Below, piece by piece: positions 40,770 to 50,791 of a DNA stretch of 64,000 nt; within the stretch, counting starts at the first letter, position 1, and each line of letters begins with the position of its first letter. Both the position numbers and the translations under genes were made by a program. The notes beneath the pieces were generated by a model. The model did not search any database, was not told the DNA's origin, and was given only the letters and a program-made list of their open reading frames with translations. Origin of the DNA: Thermostichus vulcanus str. 'Rupite'. GTDB lineage: Bacteria; Cyanobacteriota; Cyanobacteriia; Thermostichales; Thermostichaceae. The stretch spans positions 17,229 to 81,228 of the forward strand of contig NZ_JAFIRA010000009.1 in assembly GCF_022848905.1 (NCBI RefSeq), in the 5' to 3' direction.

Positions 40770-43631
40770 ATGCCGCAGGAAGTCAGATCGCCACAGGCCC
40801 GTGACCGGGAATGGGAGGTAAGGCTCCAGTTCCTCGGGGAGGCCCAAACCTATTTCGACACCATCGAAGCAGGGGTGCTGGGGTTAGCCACCCAAGGGTT
40901 GGATCGCAGCCGGGCTGATCGCATCCTGCGGGCGGCCCATTCCCTCAAGGGGGGCGCGGCGATGATGGGTTTCCCAGTACTGAGCGAACTTGCCCACCGG
41001 CTGGAGGACTACTTCAAGATCCTGCAGGTGGATCCCTGCAAGGCTGATGCCAACGTAGAACGCGGCATCCTGGCGGGGTTGGACTGGATGCGTCAAATTG
41101 CCCAGCACCACCGTCAGCAGCAACCCTTACCCGAGGCTTGGGTAACGGAGCAGGTGCAGCCGATTTTTGACCAACTGAAGCAACAACTGGGGGAACTGCA
41201 ACCGGAAGATGTCGCCAGCTTACTTTCAGCAGAGGCGGGGGGCGACATGCGGGTGCTGATGTTTGAGACCGAGGTCGATGCCTGTCTCCAGCGGCTGGAG
41301 GGGGTTTTGGCCCACCCTGAGCAACCCTGCCTGCGGGAGGAGTTTCTCATCGCCAGCCAGGAACTGGGAGCACTGGGGGAAATGTTGGACTTGCCCGCCT
41401 TCACCACCCTGTGCAGATCCCTGGCCCAAACCTTGGAAGCAACGCCTATAGAAGCCAAGGAGCAGGTATTGCCTCTGGCTCAAGCTGCTTTACAGGCGTG
41501 GCGGCGGTCTCAGGCTTTGGTGCTGATCGGCCAGTTGGAGCTCTTACCCACCACTTGGGATCCCGGCCAACCCTCGGAAGTCAGGACTCCGTCCCGCTCA
41601 CGTGAGCAGCCCCCACCCTCCTCCCATCAGCCTGCCATCGACCCAACAACGATTCTTTCCACGGCAGCGCCCACAGTTCCCGCCCGCAAGGTAGATCCTG
41701 TTTTGCCTGCCCCCAGCGATGGCATGATGCGGGTACCGGTCCGCCAGTTGGAACAGCTGGGGGAACTGTTCGGAGAATTCACCACCGAGCGCAATGGTTT
41801 GAATGGCCACCTGCAACGGTTGCGGGAGCTGGTCAGCTTGCTGAAGCGGCGGGTGCGCACCCTCGAAGCAACCAACAGCCGCCTGCGCAGCAGTTACGAC
41901 CGGGTTGCGATTGGCTCTACCCATTCTCTGCTGGTCACGGAAGGCCCTGCGATTGGCCCAAGGGATCCCTTGCCAGTCCTGCCGACGGGCCTCTTGACCA
42001 GAGAATTTGACCTGCTGGAGATGGATCGCTACGGCGAGATGCACCTGCTGGCCCAGGAGGTGATGGAAACCGTCGTTCAGATCGACGAGATAACCGGCGA
42101 TATTGACACCGCCCTGCAGGAGACCGAAGGCAGCGCCCGACAACTCACCCGCACCTCCAGGCAAATGCAAACCCACCTCACCCAGGTGCGGATGCAGCCG
42201 CTGTCTGACCTGACGGATCGCTTTCCCCGCTCCCTGCGGGAGATGAGTTTAACGTATGGCAAGCCAGTGGAATTACGGGTCTGGGGGGGATCCACTCTAA
42301 TCGAACGATCCATCCTGGAGCGGTTGGCGGATCCGTTGCTACATCTGATTCGCAATGCCTTTGACCACGGCATTGAAGATCCCGAGACTCGCCTTGCCCA
42401 GGGCAAACCCGCCAAGGGGCTGATCGAAATTACTGCTGCCCACCGAGGCAATCGCACCTTGCTCACCGTTCGGGATGATGGGGCCGGGATCCGCTTGGAT
42501 AAAATCCGGGCACGGGCCTTGCAAATGGGGTTTCAGGAATCGGATCTGGATACCGCCACGCCCCAAGAGCTGCTGGAGCTGATTTTTGAACCTGGCTTTA
42601 GCACAGCGGCTCAGGTGAGCGATCTCTCCGGACGGGGGGTGGGGATGGATGTGGTGCGCACCAACCTTGAACAGGTGGGTGGACGGGTACAGGTGGAGTC
42701 TTGGCCGGGGCAAGGCACCCTCTTTACCCTGACGTTGCCCCTTTCTCTAAGTGTGACTCGAGTTTTGTTGACAGAATGCCATGGCTTGATGCTGGCTTTT
42801 CCAGCCAACGCGGTGGAGGAGTTGCTTATTCCCCCTGAACTGGCCGCCCCTGAACTTCCCACTTCTTTTGTCTGGGAGGATCACCAGGTCCCTCTCATCC
42901 CCTTGAGGCAATGGTTTCGCTTCTATCGACCCCAACACCGCCTGGAAACCAACGATTCTCCCACGATTGATCAACCCACTGTGCTGCTGGTGGTGGAAGG
43001 CAACCAACCCTTTGGTCTGCTGGTGGATCGCTTTTGGCGGGAACAAGAAGTCACCCTGCGCCCTGTAGAAGAGGGGTTGCCCCTACCGCCTGGATTTTCC
43101 GGCTGCACCCTGCTGGCGGATGGGCGGATTGTGCCTCTGGTGGATATTCCCGCCCTGCTCGCTTGGATCCAAACCCAGGGATTCCCACCGAAACCTGCTG
43201 CTCTGGCGATGAGCCCACTTCACTCCCCAAGTCCTCAGCCAACCCTTTTGGTGGTGGAAGACTCGGTGAATGTGCGGCGTTTCCTGGCTATGACCCTAGA
43301 GAAGGCTGGGTTTCGCGTCGAACAAGCCCGCGATGGCCAAGAGGCACTCGAACGCCTACAGAGCGGGATCCCGATCCAAGCCGTGATCAGTGATATTGAA
43401 ATGCCCCGTCTGGATGGGTTTGGCCTGCTAGCTCAGATCCGGGCTCACCCCCTGCACCATCAACTGCCGGTGTTGATGCTGACTTCCCGCAGTGGAAACA
43501 AACACCGACACCTGGCGCACACCTTAGGGGCAAGCGGTTATTTCTCTAAGCCCTTTCAGGAACAGGAGCTGATCCATTCCCTGCGGCAAGTGCTCCAAGC
43601 TTCGACTTCGACTGTGCTGAGTGGGAGGTAA
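40770..43631 (+). CDS. Hybrid CheA histidine kinase with receiver domain (PilL/PixL-like)
   Basis: A 953-residue kinase. The N-terminal HPt domain carries the phospho-His57 in RAAHSLKGGAAMMGF. A central P3/P4 region follows with N-box LLHLIRNAFDHGIEDPETR, G1 VRDDGAGI, G2 LSGRGVGMDVVRTN and GQGTLFTLTLPLSLS. A CheW-like P5 domain (about 660-800) comes next. The C-terminus is a receiver with VVEDSVNVRR, phospho-Asp in VISDIEMPRLDG and Lys in SKPFQEQE. It starts 1 nt after the MCP stop codon. It would phosphorylate the CheY and PATAN-REC partners; the own receiver may act as a phosphate sink. Confidence 0.94.
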   Translation: MPQEVRSPQARDREWEVRLQFLGEAQTYFDTIEAGVLGLATQGLDRSRADRILRAAHSLKGGAAMMGFPVLSELAHRLEDYFKILQVDPCKADANVERGILAGLDWMRQIAQHHRQQQPLPEAWVTEQVQPIFDQLKQQLGELQPEDVASLLSAEAGGDMRVLMFETEVDACLQRLEGVLAHPEQPCLREEFLIASQELGALGEMLDLPAFTTLCRSLAQTLEATPIEAKEQVLPLAQAALQAWRRSQALVLIGQLELLPTTWDPGQPSEVRTPSRSREQPPPSSHQPAIDPTTILSTAAPTVPARKVDPVLPAPSDGMMRVPVRQLEQLGELFGEFTTERNGLNGHLQRLRELVSLLKRRVRTLEATNSRLRSSYDRVAIGSTHSLLVTEGPAIGPRDPLPVLPTGLLTREFDLLEMDRYGEMHLLAQEVMETVVQIDEITGDIDTALQETEGSARQLTRTSRQMQTHLTQVRMQPLSDLTDRFPRSLREMSLTYGKPVELRVWGGSTLIERSILERLADPLLHLIRNAFDHGIEDPETRLAQGKPAKGLIEITAAHRGNRTLLTVRDDGAGIRLDKIRARALQMGFQESDLDTATPQELLELIFEPGFSTAAQVSDLSGRGVGMDVVRTNLEQVGGRVQVESWPGQGTLFTLTLPLSLSVTRVLLTECHGLMLAFPANAVEELLIPPELAAPELPTSFVWEDHQVPLIPLRQWFRFYRPQHRLETNDSPTIDQPTVLLVVEGNQPFGLLVDRFWREQEVTLRPVEEGLPLPPGFSGCTLLADGRIVPLVDIPALLAWIQTQGFPPKPAALAMSPLHSPSPQPTLLVVEDSVNVRRFLAMTLEKAGFRVEQARDGQEALERLQSGIPIQAVISDIEMPRLDGFGLLAQIRAHPLHHQLPVLMLTSRSGNKHRHLAHTLGASGYFSKPFQEQELIHSLRQVLQASTSTVLSGR

Positions 43632-43634
43632 CCC

Positions 43635-44165
43635 ATGGCTCTATTGTCTCCGCTGCGCTCGCGGCGCTTGGCCCAGCAGGAAGCACTAAGGCATCAGCAG
43701 AAGTTGATCACCTTTCAACTGGGATCCTATAATTTCGGGCTGCCGATCCTACGGGCGCAGCGGGTTTTGGCCTGGCAGGACATTCAAGGAGAACTCCGAC
43801 CCAATGCAGGCAATGGGATCCCGTCAATTCGCCTTAGGCTTTCCCACCAATCCAGTGAAGCAGACCCATTCATTCCTCTACTCAATCCGGGTCGGTTGTT
43901 GTTGGGCAAACACCTACCTTTCCAACCCCAAACCCTGATCCTGTTGCAGCGGCCTGATCAACAGCAAGTGGGTCTGCCCATCCCCACCCCACCCCTGTTG
44001 CGCCGCTTGCCCCTTTCTCAACTCCAGCCCGTCCCCAGCCGCAATGCCGCTCAAGCCCGCCAGCGAGGGATCGTCCAGTGGGTTCCCGCTTCGGGGACGT
44101 TCTCTCACTTGTTCATCATCGACCCCGACCTCTGGTTCACCCTCAACCCCTCATCCACTGTATAA
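43635..44165 (+). CDS. Second, divergent CheW-like protein
   Basis: A 176-residue protein. Its opening KLITFQLGSYNFGLPILRAQRVLAWQDI fits a CheW beta-barrel, but the rest is Pro/Gln-rich and diverged, ending FIIDPDLWFTL. It directly follows the CheA gene (4-nt gap) with GGGAGG at its ATG, so it belongs to the operon. A coupling or array-edge role is likely; the second CheW may adjust array stoichiometry. Confidence in the fold is moderate. Confidence 0.7.
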   Translation: MALLSPLRSRRLAQQEALRHQQKLITFQLGSYNFGLPILRAQRVLAWQDIQGELRPNAGNGIPSIRLRLSHQSSEADPFIPLLNPGRLLLGKHLPFQPQTLILLQRPDQQQVGLPIPTPPLLRRLPLSQLQPVPSRNAAQARQRGIVQWVPASGTFSHLFIIDPDLWFTLNPSSTV

Positions 44166-44206
44166 CGACCAAGATCAGCGGCGGCAGATAAGAGCCCCGA
44201 ATCCGC

Positions 44207-44731
44207 TCAAGAACGAACCGCAGGGATTTCCAAGTCAGGGTTCTCGATGCGGATCAACTCCCAGCGATAGGGGTTGCCTCCAGGCCGCTGCCAGTAAAAC
44301 TGAAACGGTTGCTCCAACGCATTGACCTGATCCCGAGTCAGGTTGGCCAAGGGGCCGCCGGATCCCTCGATCACAAACCAAACCGTGGCCTTCCCTCTGG
44401 CCTCTGGGCTGATCTGCACCTGTAGCTCTTGCGGTTGAATGCGTAGGCGAAAAAATTGGCCGAAAACCTGCTGGCTGTAGGAAAGGGCCGTCTCCTTATC
44501 AAAGCCCCAATCATCGGCGTAAGCCTCGGAAAGGAGCGACTCCACCCGTTCCCAATTTCGCCCCTCCACTGCCTGGAGCAGTCGTTCGGTATGGACACGC
44601 ACTTGCCGCTCCGGTTGCCCATGTTGCCAAAAAGCCCCCAACCCAATCGCCACCACCACGGATCCCACTATGGCCCAGCGGATCCAGGGGGGCAGCGGCG
44701 CAGGCGTCGGTGTTTTGGGGGTCGTAGGCAA
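44207..44731 (-). CDS. Membrane-anchored hypothetical (NTF2-like)
   Basis: A 174-residue protein. It starts with a Pro/Thr-rich N-terminus (PTTPKTPTPAPLPP), then one membrane helix (WIRWAIVGSVVVAIGLGAF). A soluble domain of about 120 residues follows (VRVHTERLLQAVEGRNWERVESLLSEAYADDWGFDKE..YSQQVFGQFF). Its alternating helix-strand pattern looks like SnoaL/NTF2-type folds. Start at TTG 44731 with GGAAGGG upstream; no ATG is near. Function is unknown. It is convergent with the CheW-like gene and close to accA on the other strand. Confidence 0.6.
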   Translation of the reverse strand: MPTTPKTPTPAPLPPWIRWAIVGSVVVAIGLGAFWQHGQPERQVRVHTERLLQAVEGRNWERVESLLSEAYADDWGFDKETALSYSQQVFGQFFRLRIQPQELQVQISPEARGKATVWFVIEGSGGPLANLTRDQVNALEQPFQFYWQRPGGNPYRWELIRIENPDLEIPAVRS

Positions 44732-44986
44732 GGGATCCCTTCCTGCAACGGGTATTGGTTCTTCACTCTACTCTTCTTTAACATTCTCCAGAAAGACCTT
44801 ACCCAGAACGTGCGAGGGGCTAGGGGTGCAACGCAGCATAATGTGCCTGTCATGTGCGTGTGCTGGGCAGTAGAGGGTGGAAGGATTCTGTTTTTTCTGC
44901 CTGTGAGGAACCGGATGTAAGAAGGATATGAGAAGATCGACATCCAACCCTGCCCAACCCAAAGCCTGTTTTTGGATCGATCGGTC

Positions 44987-45964
44987 ATGACCAAATCTAC
45001 CGACCGTATGTTGCTGGATTTTGAACAGCCTGTTGCTGCCCTAGAGCAACGCATTGAGGAGATTCGCGCTTTGGCCGAAGACAACGAGATCGAGGCTTCC
45101 GAGCAAATTCGCCAGCTGGAGGCTAAAGCCGAAGAACTGCGCCGTGAGATCTTCCGTCAGCTGACCCCGGTGGAGCGCCTACAGGTGGCCCGTCACCCCC
45201 GCCGCCCCAGTACCCTCGACTACGTACAAACCATCTGTGATGATTGGTTCGAGCTACATGGGGATCGCCATGGCCAGGATGATCCGGCTATTGTTGGTGG
45301 CTTGGCCAAGTTGGAAGATCAGCCGGTTGTGATCGTGGGCCACCAAAAAGGCCGCGACACCAAAGACAATATTCACCGCAACTTCGGCATGCCCAATCCG
45401 GCTGGCTACCGCAAGGCGCTGCGGCTGATGGAGCATGCCCACCGTTTTGGTCTACCCTTGCTCACGTTTATTGATACTCCAGGGGCCTACCCTGGTGTGA
45501 AGGCAGAAGAAGAAGGCCAAGGGGAGGCAATTGCCGCCAATCTGCAAGCCCTCTTCCGCTTTGAGATCCCGATCATCTGTACCATCATCGGCGAAGGGGG
45601 ATCCGGTGGAGCACTGGCCATTGGTGTTGGCGACCGGATATTGATGTTTGAACACGCCGTTTATTCGGTGATCTCCCCAGAAGGGTGTGCAGCCATTCTC
45701 TGGAAAGATGCTAAGAAAGCTCCGCAAGCAGCGGCAGCCCTGCGCATCACGGCCCAAGACCTACTGCAGCTGGAAGTCATTGACGAGATCCTACCTGAAC
45801 CCGTTGGAGGTGCCCATCGTGCTCCGGTGGAAGCAGCCCAAACCCTCAAGCAAACCCTGCTGAGGCATCTACAGGCACTTTCTAGCTTAAGTGGCCGACA
45901 ACTGCGGGAGGAACGCTACCAGAAGTTTCGCCGCATGGGATCCTTTTTGGAGGTGACCTGTTAG
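44987..45964 (+). CDS. accA: Acetyl-CoA carboxylase carboxyltransferase alpha subunit
   Basis: A 325-residue subunit that, with AccD, transfers the carboxyl group from biotin to acetyl-CoA in the first step of fatty-acid synthesis. Recognisable parts are [75 protein letters not shown] and [14 protein letters not shown] with the oxyanion-hole glycines, then [15 protein letters not shown]. The ATG at 44987 ([15 protein letters not shown]) matches the family; a TTG at 44972 is possible. Other fatty-acid genes (plsX, fabH, fabD) lie 9 kb downstream. Confidence 0.97.
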   Translation: MTKSTDRMLLDFEQPVAALEQRIEEIRALAEDNEIEASEQIRQLEAKAEELRREIFRQLTPVERLQVARHPRRPSTLDYVQTICDDWFELHGDRHGQDDPAIVGGLAKLEDQPVVIVGHQKGRDTKDNIHRNFGMPNPAGYRKALRLMEHAHRFGLPLLTFIDTPGAYPGVKAEEEGQGEAIAANLQALFRFEIPIICTIIGEGGSGGALAIGVGDRILMFEHAVYSVISPEGCAAILWKDAKKAPQAAAALRITAQDLLQLEVIDEILPEPVGGAHRAPVEAAQTLKQTLLRHLQALSSLSGRQLREERYQKFRRMGSFLEVTC

Positions 45965-46046
45965 CTCAGTCAGGGCTGGGAAAGAGGTCTGACTTGATGC
46001 GAAGCATGGAGACTTAGGGGCAGATCTAAGGATTGCACAAGGAACT

Positions 46047-46559
46047 ATGGTGCTCACGGGCTTATTTCACGTCGCCATCAAAACCAACGATTTGGAAGCC
46101 ACGATCCGCTTCTACACCCAGATCCTGGGTATGCGGCAAGTTCCCCGCCCCAACTTTGGCTTTCCGGGAGCCTGGTTGGCTTGCCCAACCCCCGAAAATC
46201 CCACCATCTTTCACATCTACGCCGGTGGCCCCGCCTTAGGGAAATCAGGAGTGGCCCCCTTAGAAACTGGAGCCATTGATCACATCTCCCTGCAGGCGGT
46301 AGGGTTTCACGAATTCAAGCGGCGGATTACCCAGTTGGGCCTATCCTGTCGTGAGTTTATTGTGCCAGGAACCCACCTATGGCAACTGTTTGTCTACGAT
46401 CCCAACGGGGTGTTGTTGGAGCTAACGTTCGACGGCCAAGCAGAAGCGGATCCCTTGCCGGATCTCTCCCCCGGTCGAGCCTATGTAGCTGGGGAGTCCT
46501 TCTTTGATCCGAAGGAATATCAGGGGTTGAGCCAATCCCGGCATGAGAGCCTCGTTTAG
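46047..46559 (+). CDS. VOC-superfamily (glyoxalase-type) protein
   Basis: A 170-residue metalloenzyme-like protein of the vicinal oxygen chelate fold. It has two beta-alpha-beta-beta-beta modules: GLFHVAIKTNDLEATIRFYTQILGM with the first His, and DHISLQAVGFHEFKRRI with the second. A C-terminal Glu (LLELTFDG) could be the third ligand. It may be a dioxygenase, lyase or resistance-type enzyme; the substrate is unknown. AAGGA precedes the ATG at 46047. accA ends 82 nt upstream; co-transcription is possible. Confidence 0.82.
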   Translation: MVLTGLFHVAIKTNDLEATIRFYTQILGMRQVPRPNFGFPGAWLACPTPENPTIFHIYAGGPALGKSGVAPLETGAIDHISLQAVGFHEFKRRITQLGLSCREFIVPGTHLWQLFVYDPNGVLLELTFDGQAEADPLPDLSPGRAYVAGESFFDPKEYQGLSQSRHESLV

Positions 46560-46642
46560 GTTATGGGAGAGAGTCGACAAAACCACTCAAGCGTTTCCCT
46601 CGTACCATTGCAGAGTAAGCCCCCTGCTTTGGAGAGAATCCC

Positions 46643-46939
46643 ATGGCCCTGAACAAAATGACCATCCGCAAGATCCACCGCTTTCTCGCCCCCATCCTGT
46701 TTTTGCCGTTGGTGGTGACCGTACTGACGGGATCCCTGTATCAAATTGCCCTCCTCAATCAAAATTTTGACTACTACTGGCTCATCCAAATCCACAAAGG
46801 TCAGTGGGGGCCCCTCAACCTGCAGGCCATTTATCCCTTTCTGAATGGGATAGGTTTGTTGGTTATGGTGGCAACAGGTCTCAGCATGTGGCTACAAACA
46901 CGACCCAATCGTCAGCTCAAACGCAGAAGTCTTAACTAA
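46643..46939 (+). CDS. Short PepSY-associated membrane protein
   Basis: A 98-residue protein with two predicted helices: FLAPILFLPLVVTVLTGSLYQ and FLNGIGLLVMVATGLSMWL. The motif RKIHRFL..TGSLYQ..IHKGQWGPLN resembles the membrane part of PepSY-type iron-uptake reductases, but the PepSY repeat domain itself is missing. GGAGAG precedes the ATG. The short length may be genuine or may reflect decay. Function is unknown. Confidence 0.7.
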   Translation: MALNKMTIRKIHRFLAPILFLPLVVTVLTGSLYQIALLNQNFDYYWLIQIHKGQWGPLNLQAIYPFLNGIGLLVMVATGLSMWLQTRPNRQLKRRSLN

Positions 46940-47041
46940 CTCTTAACTTGGTTTTAATCCGCTTCTGAGGATCGGTAAATCCCCTCAAGATGTCCAGAAA
47001 ACCCTACATATTTTCAGCTGATGTTGTCTAGACTAAAAGCA

Positions 47042-47107
47042 TAGAGGTTGTGCTGAGCCTCTAGGTTTGGATCGAAAGTTAAAGCAAAACTGTCAGGAGG
47101 ACGATTT
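47042..47107 (+). promoter_or_regulatory. hsp20 leader hairpin, possible RNA thermometer
   Basis: TAGAGG (47042-47047) pairs with CCTCTA (47058-47063) to form a small hairpin. The Shine-Dalgarno AGGAGG (47095-47100) can pair with the same CCTCT (47058-47062) by five pairs, one a G-U wobble. Two exclusive folds around the ribosome site fit a heat-sensitive leader, as known for Synechocystis hsp17. Not verified by folding. Confidence 0.35.
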
Positions 47108-47554
47108 ATGAATATCGTTCGCTGGGATCCATTTCGTGAGATTGATGAAATTCAACGGGAAATGAACCGGATGTTTGACCGTCTGGTGCCTCGCACTACC
47201 ACCAACGGAGATGGTGGATTTGCCTTTTTGCCTGCGGTGGAAATGCACGATGATCCGGAAACCATTACCCTGAAGCTGGAGCTGCCCGGTCTAGATGCCA
47301 AAGATCTGGACATCCAAGCCACAGCCGAGGCGGTTTCCATCAGTGGAGAACGGCGATTTGAAAAACGTTCGGAAGACAAAGGCGTAACCCGCAGTGAGTT
47401 CCGCTATGGACGTTTCCAACGGGTGATCCCGCTGCCGAACCGGATCCAACATGATCAGGTGAAAGCGGAATACAAAGATGGGATCCTAACTCTAACTCTG
47501 CCGAAAGCAGAATCTGAAAAAGCGCAACTGGTGAAAGTGAATGTTGTTTCCTAA
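47108..47554 (+). CDS. Small heat-shock protein, Hsp20 family
   Basis: A 148-residue alpha-crystallin-type chaperone that binds unfolded or membrane-bound clients under heat stress. N-terminus MNIVRWDPFREIDEIQREMNRMFDRL, then the crystallin domain: VEMHDDPETITLKLELPGLDAKDLDIQ, GERRFEKRSE, and the conserved YGRFQRVIPLPNRIQHDQVKAEYKDGILTLTLPK. AGGAGG lies 7 nt before the ATG. A hairpin terminator is 160 nt downstream. An HspA/Hsp17 role at thylakoid membranes is inferred from cyanobacterial relatives. Confidence 0.95.
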   Translation: MNIVRWDPFREIDEIQREMNRMFDRLVPRTTTNGDGGFAFLPAVEMHDDPETITLKLELPGLDAKDLDIQATAEAVSISGERRFEKRSEDKGVTRSEFRYGRFQRVIPLPNRIQHDQVKAEYKDGILTLTLPKAESEKAQLVKVNVVS

Positions 47555-47715
47555 TCTGACGGTTAGGGTTCCGTTGATTTTCTCCGCAGGGTAGACAGGG
47601 GTTCTCGCCCAGTTCTCGATCCCACTGGGATTTCAGAGTCAAGGGTGAAGCCCCTCAAAGGGCAAGCGTCAATAGACCAACATAATTGAAATTGAATTGA
47701 GATTGAATTGAGTTG

Positions 47716-47741
47716 AGGTAGGTGATGAGCCTACCTTTTCT
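47716..47741 (+). terminator. Rho-independent terminator after hsp20
   Basis: Stem AGGTAGG (47716-47722) with CCTACCT (47730-47736), 7-nt loop, then TTTT. It is preceded by iterated ATTGAATTGAG units (about 47685-47712). Confidence 0.8.
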
Positions 47742-47773
47742 GTTTCTATTTTTGTCATCTTTCAGCTTCCACT

Positions 47774-50089
47774 CTAACGGGGTCGAAACCGCTTCAAGCG
47801 TAGGGCATTGGTGACCACCGAAACGGAACTGAGAGCCATGGCCGCCCCCGCCACAATCGGGTTGAGCAGCCAGCCGGTCAAGGGATAAAGCACCCCCGCC
47901 GCAATCGGGATCCCGAGTGTGTTGTAGATAAAAGCAAAAAATAGGTTTTGCCGAATGTTGTTGAGGGTGGCCCGGCTGAGCTGAATGGCAGTGACCACCC
48001 CCCGTAGATCCCCCGACATCAGGGTGATATCACTGGCGGCCATGGCCACATCTGTACCCGTACCGATGGCAATCCCCACATCGGCTTCTGCCAAGGCGGG
48101 CGCATCATTGATGCCATCCCCCACCATCGCCACTAGGTGTTGAGGCTGTCGCAAGCGGCGGATATGGGCGGCCTTTTGGTCGGGGCGTACTTGGGCGATC
48201 ACCCGCAGGATCCCTGCTTGTCGGGCAATGGCTTGGGCCGTCGTTGGGTTGTCGCCCGTGAGCATGATGACCTCTAGGCCCATCTGTTGCAGCCGCTGCA
48301 CCGCTTCGGGGGAGGTGGGTTTAATCGGATCGGCAATCGCCAGTAGCCCCAGTAAGCGCCCCGATTGGGCGACCCCAATCACCGTTTTGCCTTGACGTTC
48401 CCAAGTTTCCACCTGTCCCTGCAGGGTAGGATCCCAAGGGATTCCCAACTCCTGTAACCACCTCAGCCGCCCCACTTGAACCCGCTGATCTTGAACCCAA
48501 GCTTCTGCCCCATTGCCGACGATGGCTTGAAACTGCTGTGCTGTTGGAATGGAAATGGCCTCAGCTTCGGCTTTCTGAACCACCGCTTGGGCCAAAGGAT
48601 GCTCCGAGTGCCGCTCCACTGCCGCAGCCAGGCGCAATACTTCCAGGGAAGAGGAGCCATTCGTCCAAATATCCGTGACCGTGGGACGGCCTTCCGTCAG
48701 GGTGCCGGTTTTATCCAACACCACGGTGCGCAGGCGATGGGCCAGCTCCAGGCTATCGGCACTCTTCACCAGTACCCCCAACTCAGCCCCTCGCCCTGTA
48801 CCCACCATGATCGAGGTGGGAGTTGCCAAACCCAACGCACAAGGACAGGCGATGATCAACACGCCGATGGTATTGACTAGGGCCAAGGTCGGGTTGCCAC
48901 CCAGAATCAACCAGAGGATAAACGTCAACAGGGCAACCCCAATCACCACCGGCACAAACCAAGCCGTAACCTGATCCGCCAACTGCTGAATCGGCGCTTT
49001 GGATCCCTGGGCTTCCTGAACCAAGCGGACAATCTGGGCCAAAACGGTGTCTTTACCCACCCGACGGGCTTCCATCACAAAGCTACCCGTCCGGTTCAAA
49101 GTTGCCCCAATCACCTCATCCCCTGCAGACTTCTCCACAGGTAAACTCTCCCCCGTCACCATCGACTCATCCACCGCCGAGGATCCCTCAAGGATTACCC
49201 CATCCACCGGTATCTTTTCTCCGGGGCGCACCCGGATCTGATCCCCCACCTGGACTTCTCGAATCGGGATATCCTCCTCCCGACCATTGCGAATCACCCG
49301 CGCCGTTTTCGGCTGCAACCCAATCAACTTGCGAATCGCTTCCGAGGTCTGCCCCTTGGCCCGTTGCTCCATCCACTTGCCCACCAGGATCAGGGTGGTG
49401 ACCACCGCCGAGACCTCATAATACACATCGGGGTGGAGCCCCTGCCGATGGAAATAATGAGGAAAAATCGTTGGGAACAGGGAATAGAAGAAAGCTGCGC
49501 TCGTTCCCAAAGCCACCAACGTGTTCATATCCGCCGAACGCCGTTGCCAAGCTGCCCAAGCACCGCGATAAAAATGCTTGCCCACCCAAAATTGCACCGG
49601 GGCCGTCAGCACCAACTGCAACCAGGGATTGTGCAGCCACATGGGAAAGCCTGGGATCTCCATCCCCAGCATCATCGGCAGGGATCCGATCACCAAGACC
49701 GTACTGATGCCCACTCCAATCGCCACCTTCAGTTTCAGATCCCGTTCTGCTGCCCGTTGGGCGATCCGCTCGGCATCACTTGTCTCGGAATCCTGCCCAT
49801 CCGCCTGGACTAACCGCGCCTGATACCCCGCCTGTTGGACCGCCCGGATCAACAGCTCGGGGCTGACCCGTTGCGGATCCCCTTTGACAGTGGCCTGTTC
49901 GGTGGCAAAATTAACGGATCCCTGAGAGACCCCCTGCACTTGCGTCAAAGCCTGTTCAATGCTGTGGGCACAGGAGGCACAACTCATGCCCTGCAAAGCC
50001 AACTGCCAGGTTGCCTCAGAGGTGGGGTCGGGAACCTTCTGAGCTGGTAAAGCGCCGGAAAACGCCTCAGAGCTTGGGTGAGCAGACAT
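47774..50089 (-). CDS. Copper-transporting P1B-type ATPase
   Basis: A 771-residue heavy-metal pump. One N-terminal metal-binding domain has GMSCASC (34-40). Eight membrane helices include the metal-site CPC (415-417, in IIACPCALG). The phosphorylation motif DKTGT is at 459-463; HSEHPLA and [16 protein letters not shown] mark the ATP-binding domain. The CPC motif and MxCxxC point to Cu(I). In cyanobacteria two such pumps, CtaA and PacS, deliver copper toward plastocyanin and cytochrome oxidase; which one this is cannot be decided. The chaperone gene at 50224 is upstream on the same strand. Confidence 0.95.
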   Translation of the reverse strand: MSAHPSSEAFSGALPAQKVPDPTSEATWQLALQGMSCASCAHSIEQALTQVQGVSQGSVNFATEQATVKGDPQRVSPELLIRAVQQAGYQARLVQADGQDSETSDAERIAQRAAERDLKLKVAIGVGISTVLVIGSLPMMLGMEIPGFPMWLHNPWLQLVLTAPVQFWVGKHFYRGAWAAWQRRSADMNTLVALGTSAAFFYSLFPTIFPHYFHRQGLHPDVYYEVSAVVTTLILVGKWMEQRAKGQTSEAIRKLIGLQPKTARVIRNGREEDIPIREVQVGDQIRVRPGEKIPVDGVILEGSSAVDESMVTGESLPVEKSAGDEVIGATLNRTGSFVMEARRVGKDTVLAQIVRLVQEAQGSKAPIQQLADQVTAWFVPVVIGVALLTFILWLILGGNPTLALVNTIGVLIIACPCALGLATPTSIMVGTGRGAELGVLVKSADSLELAHRLRTVVLDKTGTLTEGRPTVTDIWTNGSSSLEVLRLAAAVERHSEHPLAQAVVQKAEAEAISIPTAQQFQAIVGNGAEAWVQDQRVQVGRLRWLQELGIPWDPTLQGQVETWERQGKTVIGVAQSGRLLGLLAIADPIKPTSPEAVQRLQQMGLEVIMLTGDNPTTAQAIARQAGILRVIAQVRPDQKAAHIRRLRQPQHLVAMVGDGINDAPALAEADVGIAIGTGTDVAMAASDITLMSGDLRGVVTAIQLSRATLNNIRQNLFFAFIYNTLGIPIAAGVLYPLTGWLLNPIVAGAAMALSSVSVVTNALRLKRFRPR

Positions 50090-50223
50090 GGCGACACCTC
50101 GATAAATTGTTTAGGTCAAGAGAACCAACCCTTGCTCCCCATCTGGAGGGAGCAGAAGTTTGGGGTTGGAAGGGATTCGGCCAGCCGGAGTGATGAATTG
50201 GGAAGGAATAAACCTGGGTCAAT

Positions 50224-50421
50224 TTACGGAGCCGGAGGATATCCCGCCTGAGTCAGGGCCTGCCGCAAATCACTCACGGGGCGCTCGGAGGTAATCACCA
50301 CCTGCTTGGTTTTGGGATCCGCCTGGACTTGGGCTTGCGGATCCAGTTGTTGCACAGCTTTGGTGACAGTTTCTACACAGGCAGAACAGGCTAGTTTCGG
50401 TACGGTCAACGCGGTCTGCAT
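50224..50421 (-). CDS. Atx1-like copper metallochaperone
   Basis: A 65-residue heavy-metal-associated domain with one metal site (KLACSACVETV, Cys12 and Cys15), lacking the usual Met before the first cysteine. The fold pattern is beta-alpha-beta-beta-alpha-beta. AGGAGG lies 6 nt before the ATG. It probably hands Cu(I) to the P-type ATPase encoded downstream on the same strand (134 nt away). Confidence 0.88.
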   Translation of the reverse strand: MQTALTVPKLACSACVETVTKAVQQLDPQAQVQADPKTKQVVITSERPVSDLRQALTQAGYPPAP

Positions 50422-50526
50422 CTTGAAAAGCCTCCTGGAAGTCAGGTGCCACCCCCGGTCGGAGCGGTTCTAGAACTCAATTGGCTTGATGCTAAACCTT
50501 ACAGTCCACTGGAGAGTCAAGAGGGG

Positions 50527-50754
50527 TCACGGCTCTTCCATATTCCAACGGTGATCCACTTGATAGCCCCGCTGTCGCCAGTCTTCTTCCAGTTGCTGCT
50601 GTTGGGTTAGGGCCTTGCGCAAGGAATTGATCAGCTCCTGCATACGAGCCCGATTGTTAAAATCCTGTTCTTCGACTGCCGGAAAGGTCTGCCGCTCCAG
50701 AACCCGCAGCAAAAATTCATAGTGGACATGAGCAGGTACAGGAATACGTTTCAT
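50527..50754 (-). CDS. DUF5340 family small protein
   Basis: A 75-residue protein: MKRIPVPAHVHYEFLLRVLERQTF, then MQELINSLRKALTQQQQLEEDW and the end DHRWNMEEP. This pattern (HVHYE, LRKAL, DHRW) matches DUF5340, short cyanobacterial proteins of unknown function that look like a helical hairpin. The start at 50754 has a weak ribosome site. It lies 37 nt after the trpC stop on the same strand. Confidence 0.75.
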   Translation of the reverse strand: MKRIPVPAHVHYEFLLRVLERQTFPAVEEQDFNNRARMQELINSLRKALTQQQQLEEDWRQRGYQVDHRWNMEEP

Positions 50755-50791
50755 CGGTCTGAGCGATCCTTGGGATCCATCTGATCCTCAT

